DNA from: Streptomyces sp. RFCAC02
Lineage (GTDB): Bacteria > Actinomycetota > Actinomycetes > Streptomycetales > Streptomycetaceae
Assembly (NCBI RefSeq): GCF_004193175.1
Contig: NZ_SAUH01000001.1
Location: forward strand, 909,501 to 973,500
Direction: 5' to 3'
Length of the DNA: 64,000 nucleotides
Shown here in pieces: positions 25,432-33,190 of the stretch (position 1 is its first letter; each line of letters begins with the position of its first letter). The translations under genes and the position numbers were made by a program. The notes beneath the pieces were generated by a model. That model searched no databases. It saw only the letters and a program-made list of their open reading frames with translations, and was not told where the DNA came from.

Positions 25432-27153
25432 TCAGCCCGCGTAGGGCTCGGGCACCTCCCCGTCGCGGGAGAGGAACGCGAAGTCGCAGCCGGTGTCGGC
25501 CTGGGTGATGTGGTCCTGGTACAGGGCGCCGAAGCCCCGCCCGTAGCGCGGCGGCGGTGGTGTCCAAGCGGCGCGGCGGCGTTCGAGCTCCACGTCGTCC
25601 ACCTCGAGCCGCAGCGTGCGGGCCGCCACGTCGAGGGTGACGAGGTCGCCCGTCTCGATGAGCGCGAGCGGGCCGCCGACGTGCGACTCGGGCGCGATGT
25701 GCAGGACGCACGCGCCGTAACTCGTGCCGCTCATCCGCGCGTCGGACAGCCGCACCATGTCGGTGACGCCCTGCTTGAGGAGGTGGTCGGGGATCGGCAG
25801 CATGCCGTACTCGGGCATGCCGGGGCCGCCAAGCGGTCCCGAGCCGCGCAGGACCAGCACGCTGTCGGGCGTGATGCCGAGCGCGGGGTCGTTCACGGTG
25901 GCCTGCATGGTGCGGTAGTCGTCGAACACGACGGCGGGGCCGGTGTGCTTCAGCAGGTGCGGCTCGGCGGAGATGTGCTTGATGACCGCGCCGTCGGGGG
26001 CCAGGTTGCCGCGCAGGACGGCCAGGCCGCCCTGCTCCGCGACCGGGTTGTCCAGCGGGCGGATCACCTCGTCGTCGTGCACGCGCGCGCCGTCGAGCTG
26101 CTCGCGCAGGGTTGCGTGGGCGATCGTGGGCCGGTCGAGGTGGAGCAGCCCCGCGTCACCGAGGCGGGCGAGGAGACCGGGCAGGCCGCCGGCGTAGTAG
26201 AAGTCCTCCATGAGGAACCGCCCGCCGGGCCGCACGTCCGCCAGCACGGGCACGCGGCGCGCGATGCGGTCGAAGTCGTCCAGGCTGAGGGGGATTCGGG
26301 AGCGGCCTGCCATCGCGATGAGGTGGATGACGGCGTTGGTGGAGCCGCCGAGCGCCAGCACCGTCGTGATGGCGTCCTCGTACGCCTCACGGGTGAGGAA
26401 GCGGGAGAGGCGGGCGTCCTCGCGGACCAGCTCGACGGCGCGCAGCCCGGCGGCCGCGGCCATCCGGGAGTGCGCCGAATCGACGGCCGGGATGGCGGCG
26501 GCGCCCGGCACCGTCACGCCCAGGGCCTCGGCGGCCGACGTCATGGTGGAGGCGGTGCCCATCGTCATGCAGGTGCCGGCGGACCGGGCGAGGCCGCACT
26601 CCAGTTCGGCGAGTTCGCGGTCGCCGATGCGGCCGGCGCGCTTCTCGTCCCAGTACTTCCACATGTCGGTGCCCGAGCCGAGCGTCTCGTTCCGCCAGTG
26701 GCCGCGCAGCATCGGCCCCGCGGGCACGAAGACGGCGGGCAGGTCGGCGCTGGCCGCGCCCATCAGCAGCGCCGGCGTCGTCTTGTCGCAGCCGCCCATC
26801 AGCACCGCGCCGTCCACCGGGTAGGAGCGCAGCAGCTCCTCCGTCTCCATCGACAGGAGGTTCCGGTAGAGCATGGGCGTCGGCTTCTGGAACGTCTCCG
26901 ACAGGGTGGCGACGGGGAATTCGAGGGGGAAGCCGCCGGCCTGCCACACGCCCCGCTTCACGGCCTCGGCGCGCTCGCGGAGGTGCTGGTGGCAGGGGTT
27001 GATGTCGGACCAGGTGTTCAGGATCGCGATGACGGGCTTCCCGAGGTGCTCCTCGGGCAGGTAGCCGAGCTGGCGGGTGCGGGCGCGGTGGCTGAACGAG
27101 CGGAGTCCGTCCGTCCCGTACCACTGGTGACTGCGCAGGTCCTCGGGCCTCAC
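25432..27153 (-). CDS. IlvD/Edd-family sugar-acid dehydratase (L-arabonate type)
   Basis: The 573 aa protein belongs to the Fe-S dihydroxy-acid/6-phosphogluconate dehydratase family. Cluster and metal ligands are visible in GGCDKTTPALLM and SAGTCMTMGTAS, and the C-terminal SDARMSGTSYG motif is intact. Partnership with a DHDPS-family gene is typical of aldonate dehydratases such as L-arabonate or D-xylonate dehydratase, not of branched-chain amino acid synthesis. The GTG start overlaps the upstream stop as GTGA (27150-27153). Substrate assignment is by context; galactonate or fuconate remain possible. Confidence 0.85.
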   Translation of the reverse strand: MRPEDLRSHQWYGTDGLRSFSHRARTRQLGYLPEEHLGKPVIAILNTWSDINPCHQHLRERAEAVKRGVWQAGGFPLEFPVATLSETFQKPTPMLYRNLLSMETEELLRSYPVDGAVLMGGCDKTTPALLMGAASADLPAVFVPAGPMLRGHWRNETLGSGTDMWKYWDEKRAGRIGDRELAELECGLARSAGTCMTMGTASTMTSAAEALGVTVPGAAAIPAVDSAHSRMAAAAGLRAVELVREDARLSRFLTREAYEDAITTVLALGGSTNAVIHLIAMAGRSRIPLSLDDFDRIARRVPVLADVRPGGRFLMEDFYYAGGLPGLLARLGDAGLLHLDRPTIAHATLREQLDGARVHDDEVIRPLDNPVAEQGGLAVLRGNLAPDGAVIKHISAEPHLLKHTGPAVVFDDYRTMQATVNDPALGITPDSVLVLRGSGPLGGPGMPEYGMLPIPDHLLKQGVTDMVRLSDARMSGTSYGACVLHIAPESHVGGPLALIETGDLVTLDVAARTLRLEVDDVELERRRAAWTPPPPRYGRGFGALYQDHITQADTGCDFAFLSRDGEVPEPYAG

Positions 27154-28061
27154 CGGACACCCCACCCCTCCACGATCGCGGCGACGGCGGCGCGCTGCTC
27201 CTCGGGGAGGACGCTGCTCGGCGGCCGGATGTCGCGCCGGCACAGGCCGAGGTGGGCCAGTGCCTCCTTGACGACGGTCACGTTGTTCGCGGCGCCGTTC
27301 TCGGCCCGCAGCTCCTCGAAGGGACGGATGCGTTCCCAGACCTCCATGGCGGCCGGGTAGTCGGCGGCGCGCAGGGCGGTCAGCATGGCGAGGGACAGCT
27401 CGGGGGCGATGCCGACCAGTCCCGACGTGAAGCCCGTCGCGCCGCACGCGAAGTACGCGGGAGCGTACAGCTCGGCGAGGCCCGCGACCCAGACGAAGCG
27501 GTCACCGCCAGCCCCGGCAGCGACCGTCGCGAACCGGACGGGGTCGGGGACGGCGTACTTGACGCCGATGACGTTCGGGCAGTCCGCGCCGAGGCGGGCG
27601 AGCGTCGCGCCGTCGATGAGCGGATTGCGCAGGTAGGGGACGACGCCGAGGTCCGGCACGGCGTCCGCGATGGCCCGGTGGTAGGCGTACCAGCCGTCGG
27701 CGGAGACGTAGGGGTGGACCGGCTGGTGCACCATCACCATCTGCGCGCCGCCGTCACGGGCCGCGCGGGCGGCGGCGACGGCGGTGGGCACGTCGTGGCC
27801 GACGCCGACGACGACCTGCGTGTCCGTGCCGGCCGTGACCTCCAGCGTGAGGGCGAGTTCCTCGGCGCGCTCCTCGGGGGTGAGCGCGTAGAACTCGCTG
27901 GTGTTGCCGTTCGGGGTCAGGGTGCGCACGCCGCCGTTCACGAGGCGGGCGACCAGGGCGCGGTACGCGTCGCGGTCGATGCGGTCCCGCTCGTCGAACG
28001 GTGTGACGGTGATGGCCACGACGTCGGCGAGCGCGGCGCGCTGGGGGGCGAAGTCGTTCAC
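27150..28061 (-). CDS. DHDPS-family protein (probable 2-keto-3-deoxy-sugar-acid dehydratase or aldolase)
   Basis: The 303 aa class I aldolase-fold protein shows AITVTPFDERDRID at the start, NGNTSEFYALTPEE in place of the GTTGE loop of true DapA, the Tyr motif VVPYLRNPLI and the Schiff-base Lys in VIGVKYAVPDP. The altered loop and the neighbouring dehydratase argue against lysine synthesis. The likely reaction is conversion of a 2-keto-3-deoxy-pentonate to alpha-ketoglutarate semialdehyde, or aldol cleavage. GTG 28061 has AGGGAG upstream and overlaps the GntR stop as GTGA. Confidence 0.82.
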   Translation of the reverse strand: MNDFAPQRAALADVVAITVTPFDERDRIDRDAYRALVARLVNGGVRTLTPNGNTSEFYALTPEERAEELALTLEVTAGTDTQVVVGVGHDVPTAVAAARAARDGGAQMVMVHQPVHPYVSADGWYAYHRAIADAVPDLGVVPYLRNPLIDGATLARLGADCPNVIGVKYAVPDPVRFATVAAGAGGDRFVWVAGLAELYAPAYFACGATGFTSGLVGIAPELSLAMLTALRAADYPAAMEVWERIRPFEELRAENGAANNVTVVKEALAHLGLCRRDIRPPSSVLPEEQRAAVAAIVEGWGVR

Positions 28062-28774
28062 GCGGGATCTCCCTGCAGTTCGGCGCGTGCCTCCCCGGGC
28101 GCGGACCCGTCCCCGGGGTCGGTGGGGAACGCGCGGCGTACGAAGCCCTCGATGTGGTCGCGCAGGAGCGCGGCGGCGCCCTCGGCGTCGTCGGCCTCGG
28201 CGCTGGCGAGGATTGCGCGGTGCTCGGCCGCCTCGCGGTCCCACGTGGGGCGCGACTGCCACGCCACGGACGACACCAGCGCCGCCTGGTCGCGGAGGTC
28301 GTCCAGCATGCCGGCGAGCAGCGGGTTGCCGCAGGGCAGGTAGAGGGCGCGGTGGAAGTCGCGGTTGGCGAGGGACCGTTCGGCGGCGTCGTCGGCCGTG
28401 TCGGCGCGCCGCAGCGCCGCGTGCGCCTCGGCGAGGTCGGCGCGGGAGGCGACGGTGCGGCGCAGCGCCTCGGGTTCCAGCAGGAGCCGCACGTCGTACA
28501 CCGACCGCGCCATCGCCGCGTCCACCGTCCGCACCGCCGCGCCGCGGTACTCGCTCATCACCACGAGGCCGCGGCCCGCGAGGGTCTTCAGCGCCTCGCG
28601 GACCGGGGTCTTGGAGACGCCGAAACGCGCCGCGAGTTCCGTCTCGACCAGCGGCGACCCCGGCGCCAGGCCCCCGGTGAGGATGGCGTGGGTGAGGTGG
28701 TCGAGGACGACTTTCGTCCGCGACGGGATGGGCGCCGGCACGGCTGCGCCGGGGGGTGGGACGGACTCTCGCAT
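28058..28774 (-). CDS. GntR-family (FadR-type) transcriptional regulator
   Basis: The 238 aa protein has an N-terminal winged helix (about residues 17-80, with LAARFGVSKTPVREAL) and an all-helical FCD effector domain whose metal-site residues include NRDFHRAL and EHRAIL. FCD regulators often sense sugar acids and repress their own operon. It is the first gene before the DHDPS-like and dehydratase genes, all coupled by GTGA overlaps. A CATAT-N5-ATATG palindrome lies 10 nt before ATG 28774. Oddly, the frame stays open upstream into a DoxX-like sequence with no stop, so a fused product is formally possible. Confidence 0.85.
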   Translation of the reverse strand: MRESVPPPGAAVPAPIPSRTKVVLDHLTHAILTGGLAPGSPLVETELAARFGVSKTPVREALKTLAGRGLVVMSEYRGAAVRTVDAAMARSVYDVRLLLEPEALRRTVASRADLAEAHAALRRADTADDAAERSLANRDFHRALYLPCGNPLLAGMLDDLRDQAALVSSVAWQSRPTWDREAAEHRAILASAEADDAEGAAALLRDHIEGFVRRAFPTDPGDGSAPGEARAELQGDPA

Positions 28775-29362
28775 ACGGCATCTCATATCTCGTATATGAC
28801 CTGCGGCGCGCATGACGGTAGGCCGAACGACGGGTGGCGTCAACGGTTGTGACAGAACTGGCCCGGTCCCCGGGAACGCGGCGGGGCTCCCCGGGGAGTC
28901 GGCCGACGCCGCCCACAGCGCGACGGCGATGAAGAGCGCCTGCTCGGGCAGCCGGAACCACAGCGGTGTGGCGGGTTCCCCGTTCAGGGGGATGTCCTCC
29001 AGGGCCGCGTGGATGTTGGCGGGAAGCATCAGCAGGAAGAGCACCGCCAGTCCGATGCCCGCCGCCCGCCGCGTCGCGGGCACGACGAGCGCGGCGGCGC
29101 CGGCGAGTTCGAGGACGCCGGTCACGTGGACCATCGCGTCGGGGAACGGGACGAACGGCGGGACCATGGCCGTCAGGTCGTCGTGGCTGGGCAGCAGCGT
29201 CACGTCCGGCGGGGTGAAGTGCGCGGCGGCGGTGAACACGAGCATCACGGCCAGGCCGTGCGCGGCGGCCACCCGCCAGGTCGCGAACCGTCCGACGCCC
29301 AGGGCACCGAGCAGCCGGAAGCCCAGCGCCGGGCCTGCGAGGAGCATGAGTGTGGTCCACAT
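28775..29362 (-). CDS. DoxX-like membrane protein, no stop before the GntR frame
   Basis: From ATG 29362 the frame encodes a small polytopic membrane protein of the DoxX type: about four hydrophobic segments, with GVLELAGAAALVVP and LAVLFLLMLPANIHAAL as typical stretches, ending in ALFIAVALWAA at about residue 153. No stop follows. The frame continues through about 40 low-complexity codons and the GntR operator into the regulator, giving a 434-codon ORF to 28058. Either the stop was lost and a membrane-anchored regulator results, or translation of the regulator restarts at 28774, or there is an indel error. The VOC gene ends 20 nt upstream on the same strand. Confidence 0.6.
28784..28798. promoter_or_regulatory. 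GntR-type operator
   Basis: CATAT (28784-28788) and ATATG (28794-28798) form an inverted repeat around CTCGT, an A+T-rich site in very G+C-rich DNA, directly upstream of the GntR start. The size and position fit autoregulation by a FadR-type protein. Confidence 0.5.
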
Positions 29363-29382
29363 GGTGTGTCCTGCCGTCCGTC

Positions 29383-30276
29383 TCAGGCCGCGCCGGGACG
29401 CGGGGCCGGCGTGAAGAACAGCCCGGCGCCGTACGCGTACCGCGCGGAGACGAAGAACCCGTCGCCCGCCGGCCGCGTCGGGACGCCGTTGCCCTCGGCG
29501 ATGCCCCGGGCGCGTTCGGCGTCGTCCACCAGCACGGTCATCGCGGCGAGGTAGGAGGCGGCGGGGGCCGGCTCGCCCGGCAGCACCTCCTCCCGGTCCG
29601 AGGCGCGGACGAACCGCAGCCGCGCAGCCGTCGCGTCGAGCACCGTGACGGCGCCCTCCCGCCGGGGAGCGGACCGCAGGATGCCGGCGTACCGGTCCGT
29701 GATCGCGCCGAACTCCGGGTCGTCGGCCACGATCAGCACGTCGCCGAGGCCGTGCGCGCCGTTCGCGTGCCGGAGGTGGCGCGGCTGGTGCACGTACCGG
29801 CGGGTGAGGTGCTGGGCGATCCCGAGGTAGCCCTCCGGGGTCGAGCGCGGGTCGATGTGGACGGCACGCGCCCGGACCGTGCGCGGCCCCTCCTCCGTAG
29901 CGACGTCGCGTTCGAGATCCAGCACGCCCGTGGTGCGCAGCCCGGCGTCCGTCAGCCGGCGGTCGGTCGCCCCGGCGTCGCGGGTGTCGAGGTTGAGCAG
30001 CCGGAAGCCCTCGTACGCGTCGGCCATGGCCCTGGTGTGCCAGGGATCGGGAGCCGACTCGTCCACGATGCCGAGCAGTTCGATGTACGAGCCGCCGAAC
30101 AGCGCGCAGCGGTTGGCGGTGCAGCCGGGCACCGGGGCCTCCCCCGGCCGCGCGGCGAGCAGGTGCCGTGACCTGGGGCTGAGCGTGAACCCGAGGGAGA
30201 GATAGGCGCGTTCGAGGCCGTCGAGGTCGCGGGTCAGGATGCCGGTGTGGTGGATGCCGGTGATGTCGTTCGTCAT
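29383..30276 (-). CDS. VOC-superfamily (glyoxalase-like domain) protein
   Basis: The 297 aa protein opens with the glyoxalase/bleomycin-resistance signature ITGIHHTGILTRDLDGLERAY and includes SYIELLGIVDE, as in the Glyoxalase_3-type family, with a second repeat of the fold toward the C-terminus (from about residue 150). Members bind metal and act on varied small substrates, so no reaction can be assigned. It is followed 20 nt later by the DoxX-like gene and diverges from an Lrp-type regulator, which may control both. Confidence 0.8.
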   Translation of the reverse strand: MTNDITGIHHTGILTRDLDGLERAYLSLGFTLSPRSRHLLAARPGEAPVPGCTANRCALFGGSYIELLGIVDESAPDPWHTRAMADAYEGFRLLNLDTRDAGATDRRLTDAGLRTTGVLDLERDVATEEGPRTVRARAVHIDPRSTPEGYLGIAQHLTRRYVHQPRHLRHANGAHGLGDVLIVADDPEFGAITDRYAGILRSAPRREGAVTVLDATAARLRFVRASDREEVLPGEPAPAASYLAAMTVLVDDAERARGIAEGNGVPTRPAGDGFFVSARYAYGAGLFFTPAPRPGAA

Positions 30277-30349
30277 GCCGCCGATGCTTCACCGGCCGCG
30301 CGCGCCGGAGCCCGGCGTGCGCCGCTGCCGCCGCTTTCCGACACCGTCC

Positions 30350-30355
30350 TACACT
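30350..30355 (+). promoter_or_regulatory. -10 box of a leaderless gene
   Basis: TACACT lies 6 nt before the GTG start of the Lrp-family gene, which places the transcription start on or next to the start codon. No ribosome site is present. This spacing is the usual signature of leaderless mRNAs in streptomycetes. Confidence 0.55.
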
Positions 30356-30361
30356 GACGCG

Positions 30362-31312
30362 GTGGATTCGGTCACGCTGGACGATCTCGATCTGCGGCTC
30401 CTGCACGCCCTGCAGCTCGACGGGCGCGCGGCGTTCAGCCGGATCGCGGACGTCCTCGGGGTCGCCGACCGCACGGTGGCCCGCCGGTTCAACCGGCTCC
30501 GCGGCAGGGGCATCGCCCGCGTCGCCGGCGTGACCGACAGCCACCGCGTGGGGCACGCGGAATGGCTGGTACGGCTGCGGGTCCTCCCGTCCGGCACCGC
30601 CGCGCTGGCCCGTGCCCTGGCCGGGCGGCCGGACACCGCCTGGGTGACCGTCGCGTCGAGCGGCACGGAGATCGTCTGCCTGTTCCGCGTCGCCGGGGAC
30701 GGCCCCGCCCCTCTCGGCACGCTGGGGCGCCTTCCGCACGTCACGCACGTCGACGCGCAACGGCTGCTGCGCCCCGTGATGGAACGCCGCTGGAGCGGGC
30801 GGACCTCCGCGCTCACCGAGGACCAGATCGCCGCGCTGCGGCCCCCCGCCACGACGGCCACCGGGCCGGTGCGGCTGACGGATCTCGACCGCCGCCTGCT
30901 CCCCGTGCTCGCCGAGGACGGCCGGGCCGGCTACCCGGCCCTCGCGCGCCGCACCGACTGGTCGGAATCCGCCGTCCGCCGCCGGGTGGACGAACTGCGC
31001 GGGTCCGGCGCGCTGCGGCTGGACGTCGAGGTCGAGCCTGCGCTGTTCGGCTTCGCGGTGCAGTGCCTCGTCTGGCTGACCGTCCGGCCGGCCCGGCTGA
31101 CCGCCGTCACCCGCGCGCTGGCCGCCGACGCGGAGGCGGCGTTCGCCGGCACCACGACGGGCCACCAGAACCTGATGGTCATCGTGATCTGCCGCGACGC
31201 CGCCGCCCTGCACACGTACCTCACCGACCGCGTCGGCTCGCTCGACGGCGTGGACCGCATGGAGACGGCGCTGGTCGCCTCCTACACGAAACGGGTGGCA
31301 CCGGCCGCCTGA
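30362..31312 (+). CDS. Lrp/AsnC-family regulator with two tandem HTH-RAM units
   Basis: The 316 aa protein is a duplicated Lrp/AsnC regulator. The first HTH is at about residues 8-55 (FSRIADVLGVADRTVARRF), followed by an effector-like domain; the second HTH (YPALARRTDWSESAVRRRV) begins near residue 190 and the second RAM-like domain ends the protein. Double-length forms are common in actinomycetes and often act on a divergently transcribed gene, here the VOC gene. The GTG start at 30362 is leaderless by position. Confidence 0.85.
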   Translation: MDSVTLDDLDLRLLHALQLDGRAAFSRIADVLGVADRTVARRFNRLRGRGIARVAGVTDSHRVGHAEWLVRLRVLPSGTAALARALAGRPDTAWVTVASSGTEIVCLFRVAGDGPAPLGTLGRLPHVTHVDAQRLLRPVMERRWSGRTSALTEDQIAALRPPATTATGPVRLTDLDRRLLPVLAEDGRAGYPALARRTDWSESAVRRRVDELRGSGALRLDVEVEPALFGFAVQCLVWLTVRPARLTAVTRALAADAEAAFAGTTTGHQNLMVIVICRDAAALHTYLTDRVGSLDGVDRMETALVASYTKRVAPAA

Positions 31313-31327
31313 ACGGCGGGGCCGGGC

Positions 31328-31987
31328 TCAGGCCCGGGGGCCGTCGTACAGGACGGCGCACAGTCCTCGGACGCGCGTTCCGTCCGGCGCGTCCCAGGCG
31401 GTGGTCACGTGGCCGACCGCCCCCTGCGGAAGCTCCTCCGCCGGGGCGGGCCGCAGGACCCGCCGCACCCGCAGAGTCGCGCCGCCCGCGAGGCGGATGT
31501 CTGTGCCCTCCCGATCGTCGGTCACGCTCCCGCCGACGTCCGTACGCACGGCGCCGTCGCCCGTGTACGAGCGGGCGACGTCCCGGTCGGGTGTGTCGCT
31601 GACGCTCTGCGCCTGGGCCTCGGCAGTTCCCTGGATCAGGGCAAGCAACTGGGCCGCGAGCACCGGGTCATGACACCCGTCGTACACCCAGCGTTGCCCG
31701 AGCACCCCGTGCTCCATGGTCCCGACGAGCGCGTGCTCCGCACCGTCGAGCGGGGCGCCACGGTAGGTCAACGGCACGAGGTGGGTGGCCGGCCGGTCGC
31801 CGGAGGTGTCGGTGACCACGATGAACTCGATGCCCACCTCACCCTCCGGATCATCCAGCCGGAACCCACCGGCCCGGACAAGCCCCGGCCCCTCCGCACC
31901 GCCGGAGTACCACGCCCTGGACGGAAGCCAGGCGGTGAGCAGTTCGAGCTTGGTCGGCTTGAGGACGGTGTGGTGGATGACGGCCAT
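31328..31987 (-). CDS. Maltokinase N-terminal cap-like domain protein
   Basis: This 219 aa protein resembles the N-terminal cap domain of mycobacterial maltokinase but lacks any kinase domain. Typical stretches are IHHTVLKPTKLELL at the start, GGFRLDDPEGEVGIEF, VPLTYRGAPL and HGVLGQRWVYDG. Stand-alone caps are known in actinomycetes but have no demonstrated role that I can cite. GGAGG lies 7 nt before ATG 31987. It is the last gene of a chain of small genes on this strand and follows the previous one after 37 nt. Confidence 0.82.
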   Translation of the reverse strand: MAVIHHTVLKPTKLELLTAWLPSRAWYSGGAEGPGLVRAGGFRLDDPEGEVGIEFIVVTDTSGDRPATHLVPLTYRGAPLDGAEHALVGTMEHGVLGQRWVYDGCHDPVLAAQLLALIQGTAEAQAQSVSDTPDRDVARSYTGDGAVRTDVGGSVTDDREGTDIRLAGGATLRVRRVLRPAPAEELPQGAVGHVTTAWDAPDGTRVRGLCAVLYDGPRA

Positions 31988-32024
31988 GCGGGAACCTCCT
32001 GGCGAACGACGGCGACGAGCCTTC

Positions 32025-32309
32025 CTACCACTCCCCCGCCACCCGGTCGCCGTTCTCCTCCCTGAGCGCGGCGGCGCGGTCGAGGGCGGTGAGGACGGCC
32101 AGGCCGAGCGCGGTGTCGTCCACCTTCTCCGGTCCCGCGTCCGCCTCCTGCTCCAGTGCGATCCACAGTTCGCGGGAGAACCACCACCAGGACCGGTCCG
32201 CGACGCCGAGGACCCGCCGCACCGTGGCCCGCGACGGGCGGGCGGCGAGGCCGATGGCGATGCCCACCGCCAGTACGGCGGCACCGCGCATCGCTGCCGG
32301 CCGGGTCAT
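32025..32309 (-). CDS. Small membrane protein of a coupled gene chain
   Basis: The 94 aa product has one clear hydrophobic segment near the N-terminus (MRGAAVLAVGIAIGLAA) and a hydrophilic C-terminal part with DRSWWWFSRELWIALEQEAD. Its ATG overlaps the stop of the upstream Cys-rich gene as ATGA (32306-32309), which fixes the start. I do not recognise the family. Orientation of the C-terminal part relative to the membrane is not clear. Confidence 0.7.
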   Translation of the reverse strand: MTRPAAMRGAAVLAVGIAIGLAARPSRATVRRVLGVADRSWWWFSRELWIALEQEADAGPEKVDDTALGLAVLTALDRAAALREENGDRVAGEW

Positions 32310-32671
32310 GAGCCGGCTCCCGGTGACGGCGACTCCGGGGCGACACCGGTGATCAGCGGCCACCACTGCCGGCCGAGCCCCGTACGCGGGCGGCGGCAGC
32401 CGCCATCGGCCCGGTACCGCAGCCGCTCCGGCCGACCCGCCTCCGGGGCCACGTACAGCGGCACCTCCATGCCGTCCTCATCAACCGGCAGGCACGCGAC
32501 GGCCCGGGCGTAGTCCTCGACCGACCGTTCCAGCACGTCCAGGCAGTCGCCACAGGCGTAGAGCGGCGCATGACGTACGGGCAGCCCCGTCGTCACCGAG
32601 CCGATCTCCATCACCAGCGTCGAACGTCCGCAGTAGAACCAGCACGCGCCGATCAGCCACGTCCCGCTCAC
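32306..32671 (-). CDS. Cys/Trp-rich putative zinc-binding small protein
   Basis: The 121 aa product has CWFYC (about residues 10-14) and CGDC (about residues 39-42), spaced like the two knuckles of a zinc ribbon, followed by an acidic region. It is coupled on both sides by 4-nt overlaps: GTGA with the 32 aa gene before it and ATGA with the membrane protein after it. The GTG start at 32671 is chosen on that basis. Similar Cys-rich proteins are common in streptomycete loci with ATP-binding and XRE proteins, but I know no function. Confidence 0.7.
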   Translation of the reverse strand: MSGTWLIGACWFYCGRSTLVMEIGSVTTGLPVRHAPLYACGDCLDVLERSVEDYARAVACLPVDEDGMEVPLYVAPEAGRPERLRYRADGGCRRPRTGLGRQWWPLITGVAPESPSPGAGS

Positions 32672-32766
32672 GTCTCGTCCCCCTCCACCGCGGCGAGGCC
32701 CAGCACCCACGCACCGACCAGCAGCAGCGCCGCGACCACGCACCCGACCGTCACGACAGACCGCAC
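32668..32766 (-). CDS. 32-residue single-pass membrane peptide
   Basis: A 32-codon frame starts at GTG 32766, one nucleotide after the stop of the ATP-binding gene, and ends in a GTGA overlap with the next gene. Residues 4-26 are one hydrophobic helix (GCVVAALLLVGAWVLGLAA) with an acidic tail (EGDET). The exact fit between two coupled genes and the coherent membrane-helix composition argue that it is translated. It is too small to classify. Confidence 0.5.
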   Translation of the reverse strand: MRSVVTVGCVVAALLLVGAWVLGLAAVEGDET

Positions 32767-32767
32767 C

Positions 32768-33190
32768 TCAGCGCCCGGCACCGAGGCCCACGGCGAACCA
32801 GACGGTCTTCCCGCCCCGCGCGGCCGGGGTGCACCCGAAGTCCAGGGCCATCTCCCGCAGCAGCCACAGGCCGCGCCGACAGTCCGATTCCCAGTCCGGC
32901 TCCGACACGACGGGCAGAACCGGCGACCGGTCCCGCACGCCGACCCCGACCTGACCGTCACGCCGCACCACCCGCGGCCGACAGCACGGATCACCGGCAT
33001 GCCGCGCCACGTTGGCGAGCAGTTCCGAGACACCGAGCCGCGCCACCTCGACCGCGTCGGCCCCCGCACCCCAGTCCCGCAGCACGAGCGCAACCGTCCG
33101 ACGCCAGGTCTCGATCCGGCGGGGAAAGGCGAGTATGTCCCAGGCGTACACATGGACGGGCGCCGTCACGCTCTCGACCTCGGTTGTCAC
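32768..33190 (-). CDS. ATP-binding protein (HATPase_c, RsbW/anti-sigma-like)
   Basis: The 140 aa protein has the GHKL ATPase fold of streptomycete anti-sigma-like regulators. The N-box is seen in GVSELLANVARHAGD and the G2 box in RRGLWLL; the G1 region (VRDRSP) lacks the usual DxGxG, so nucleotide binding may be weak. Such proteins typically sit beside XRE/DUF5753 and DUF397 genes, as here. GTG 33190 overlaps the upstream stop as GTGA (33187-33190). Partner and target are unknown. Confidence 0.85.
   Translation of the reverse strand: MTTEVESVTAPVHVYAWDILAFPRRIETWRRTVALVLRDWGAGADAVEVARLGVSELLANVARHAGDPCCRPRVVRRDGQVGVGVRDRSPVLPVVSEPDWESDCRRGLWLLREMALDFGCTPAARGGKTVWFAVGLGAGR

Noticed and set aside
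27150..29360. 736-codon extension of the DHDPS-like gene
   Set aside because: Sequence above 28061 is out-of-frame GntR and DoxX coding sequence; GTG 28061 has a ribosome site and overlaps the GntR stop.
28058..31213. A 1051-codon minus-strand ORF
   Set aside because: Only the part from 29362 to 28058 has protein-like sequence (DoxX-like plus GntR). The rest is antisense to the Lrp gene and out of frame with the VOC gene.
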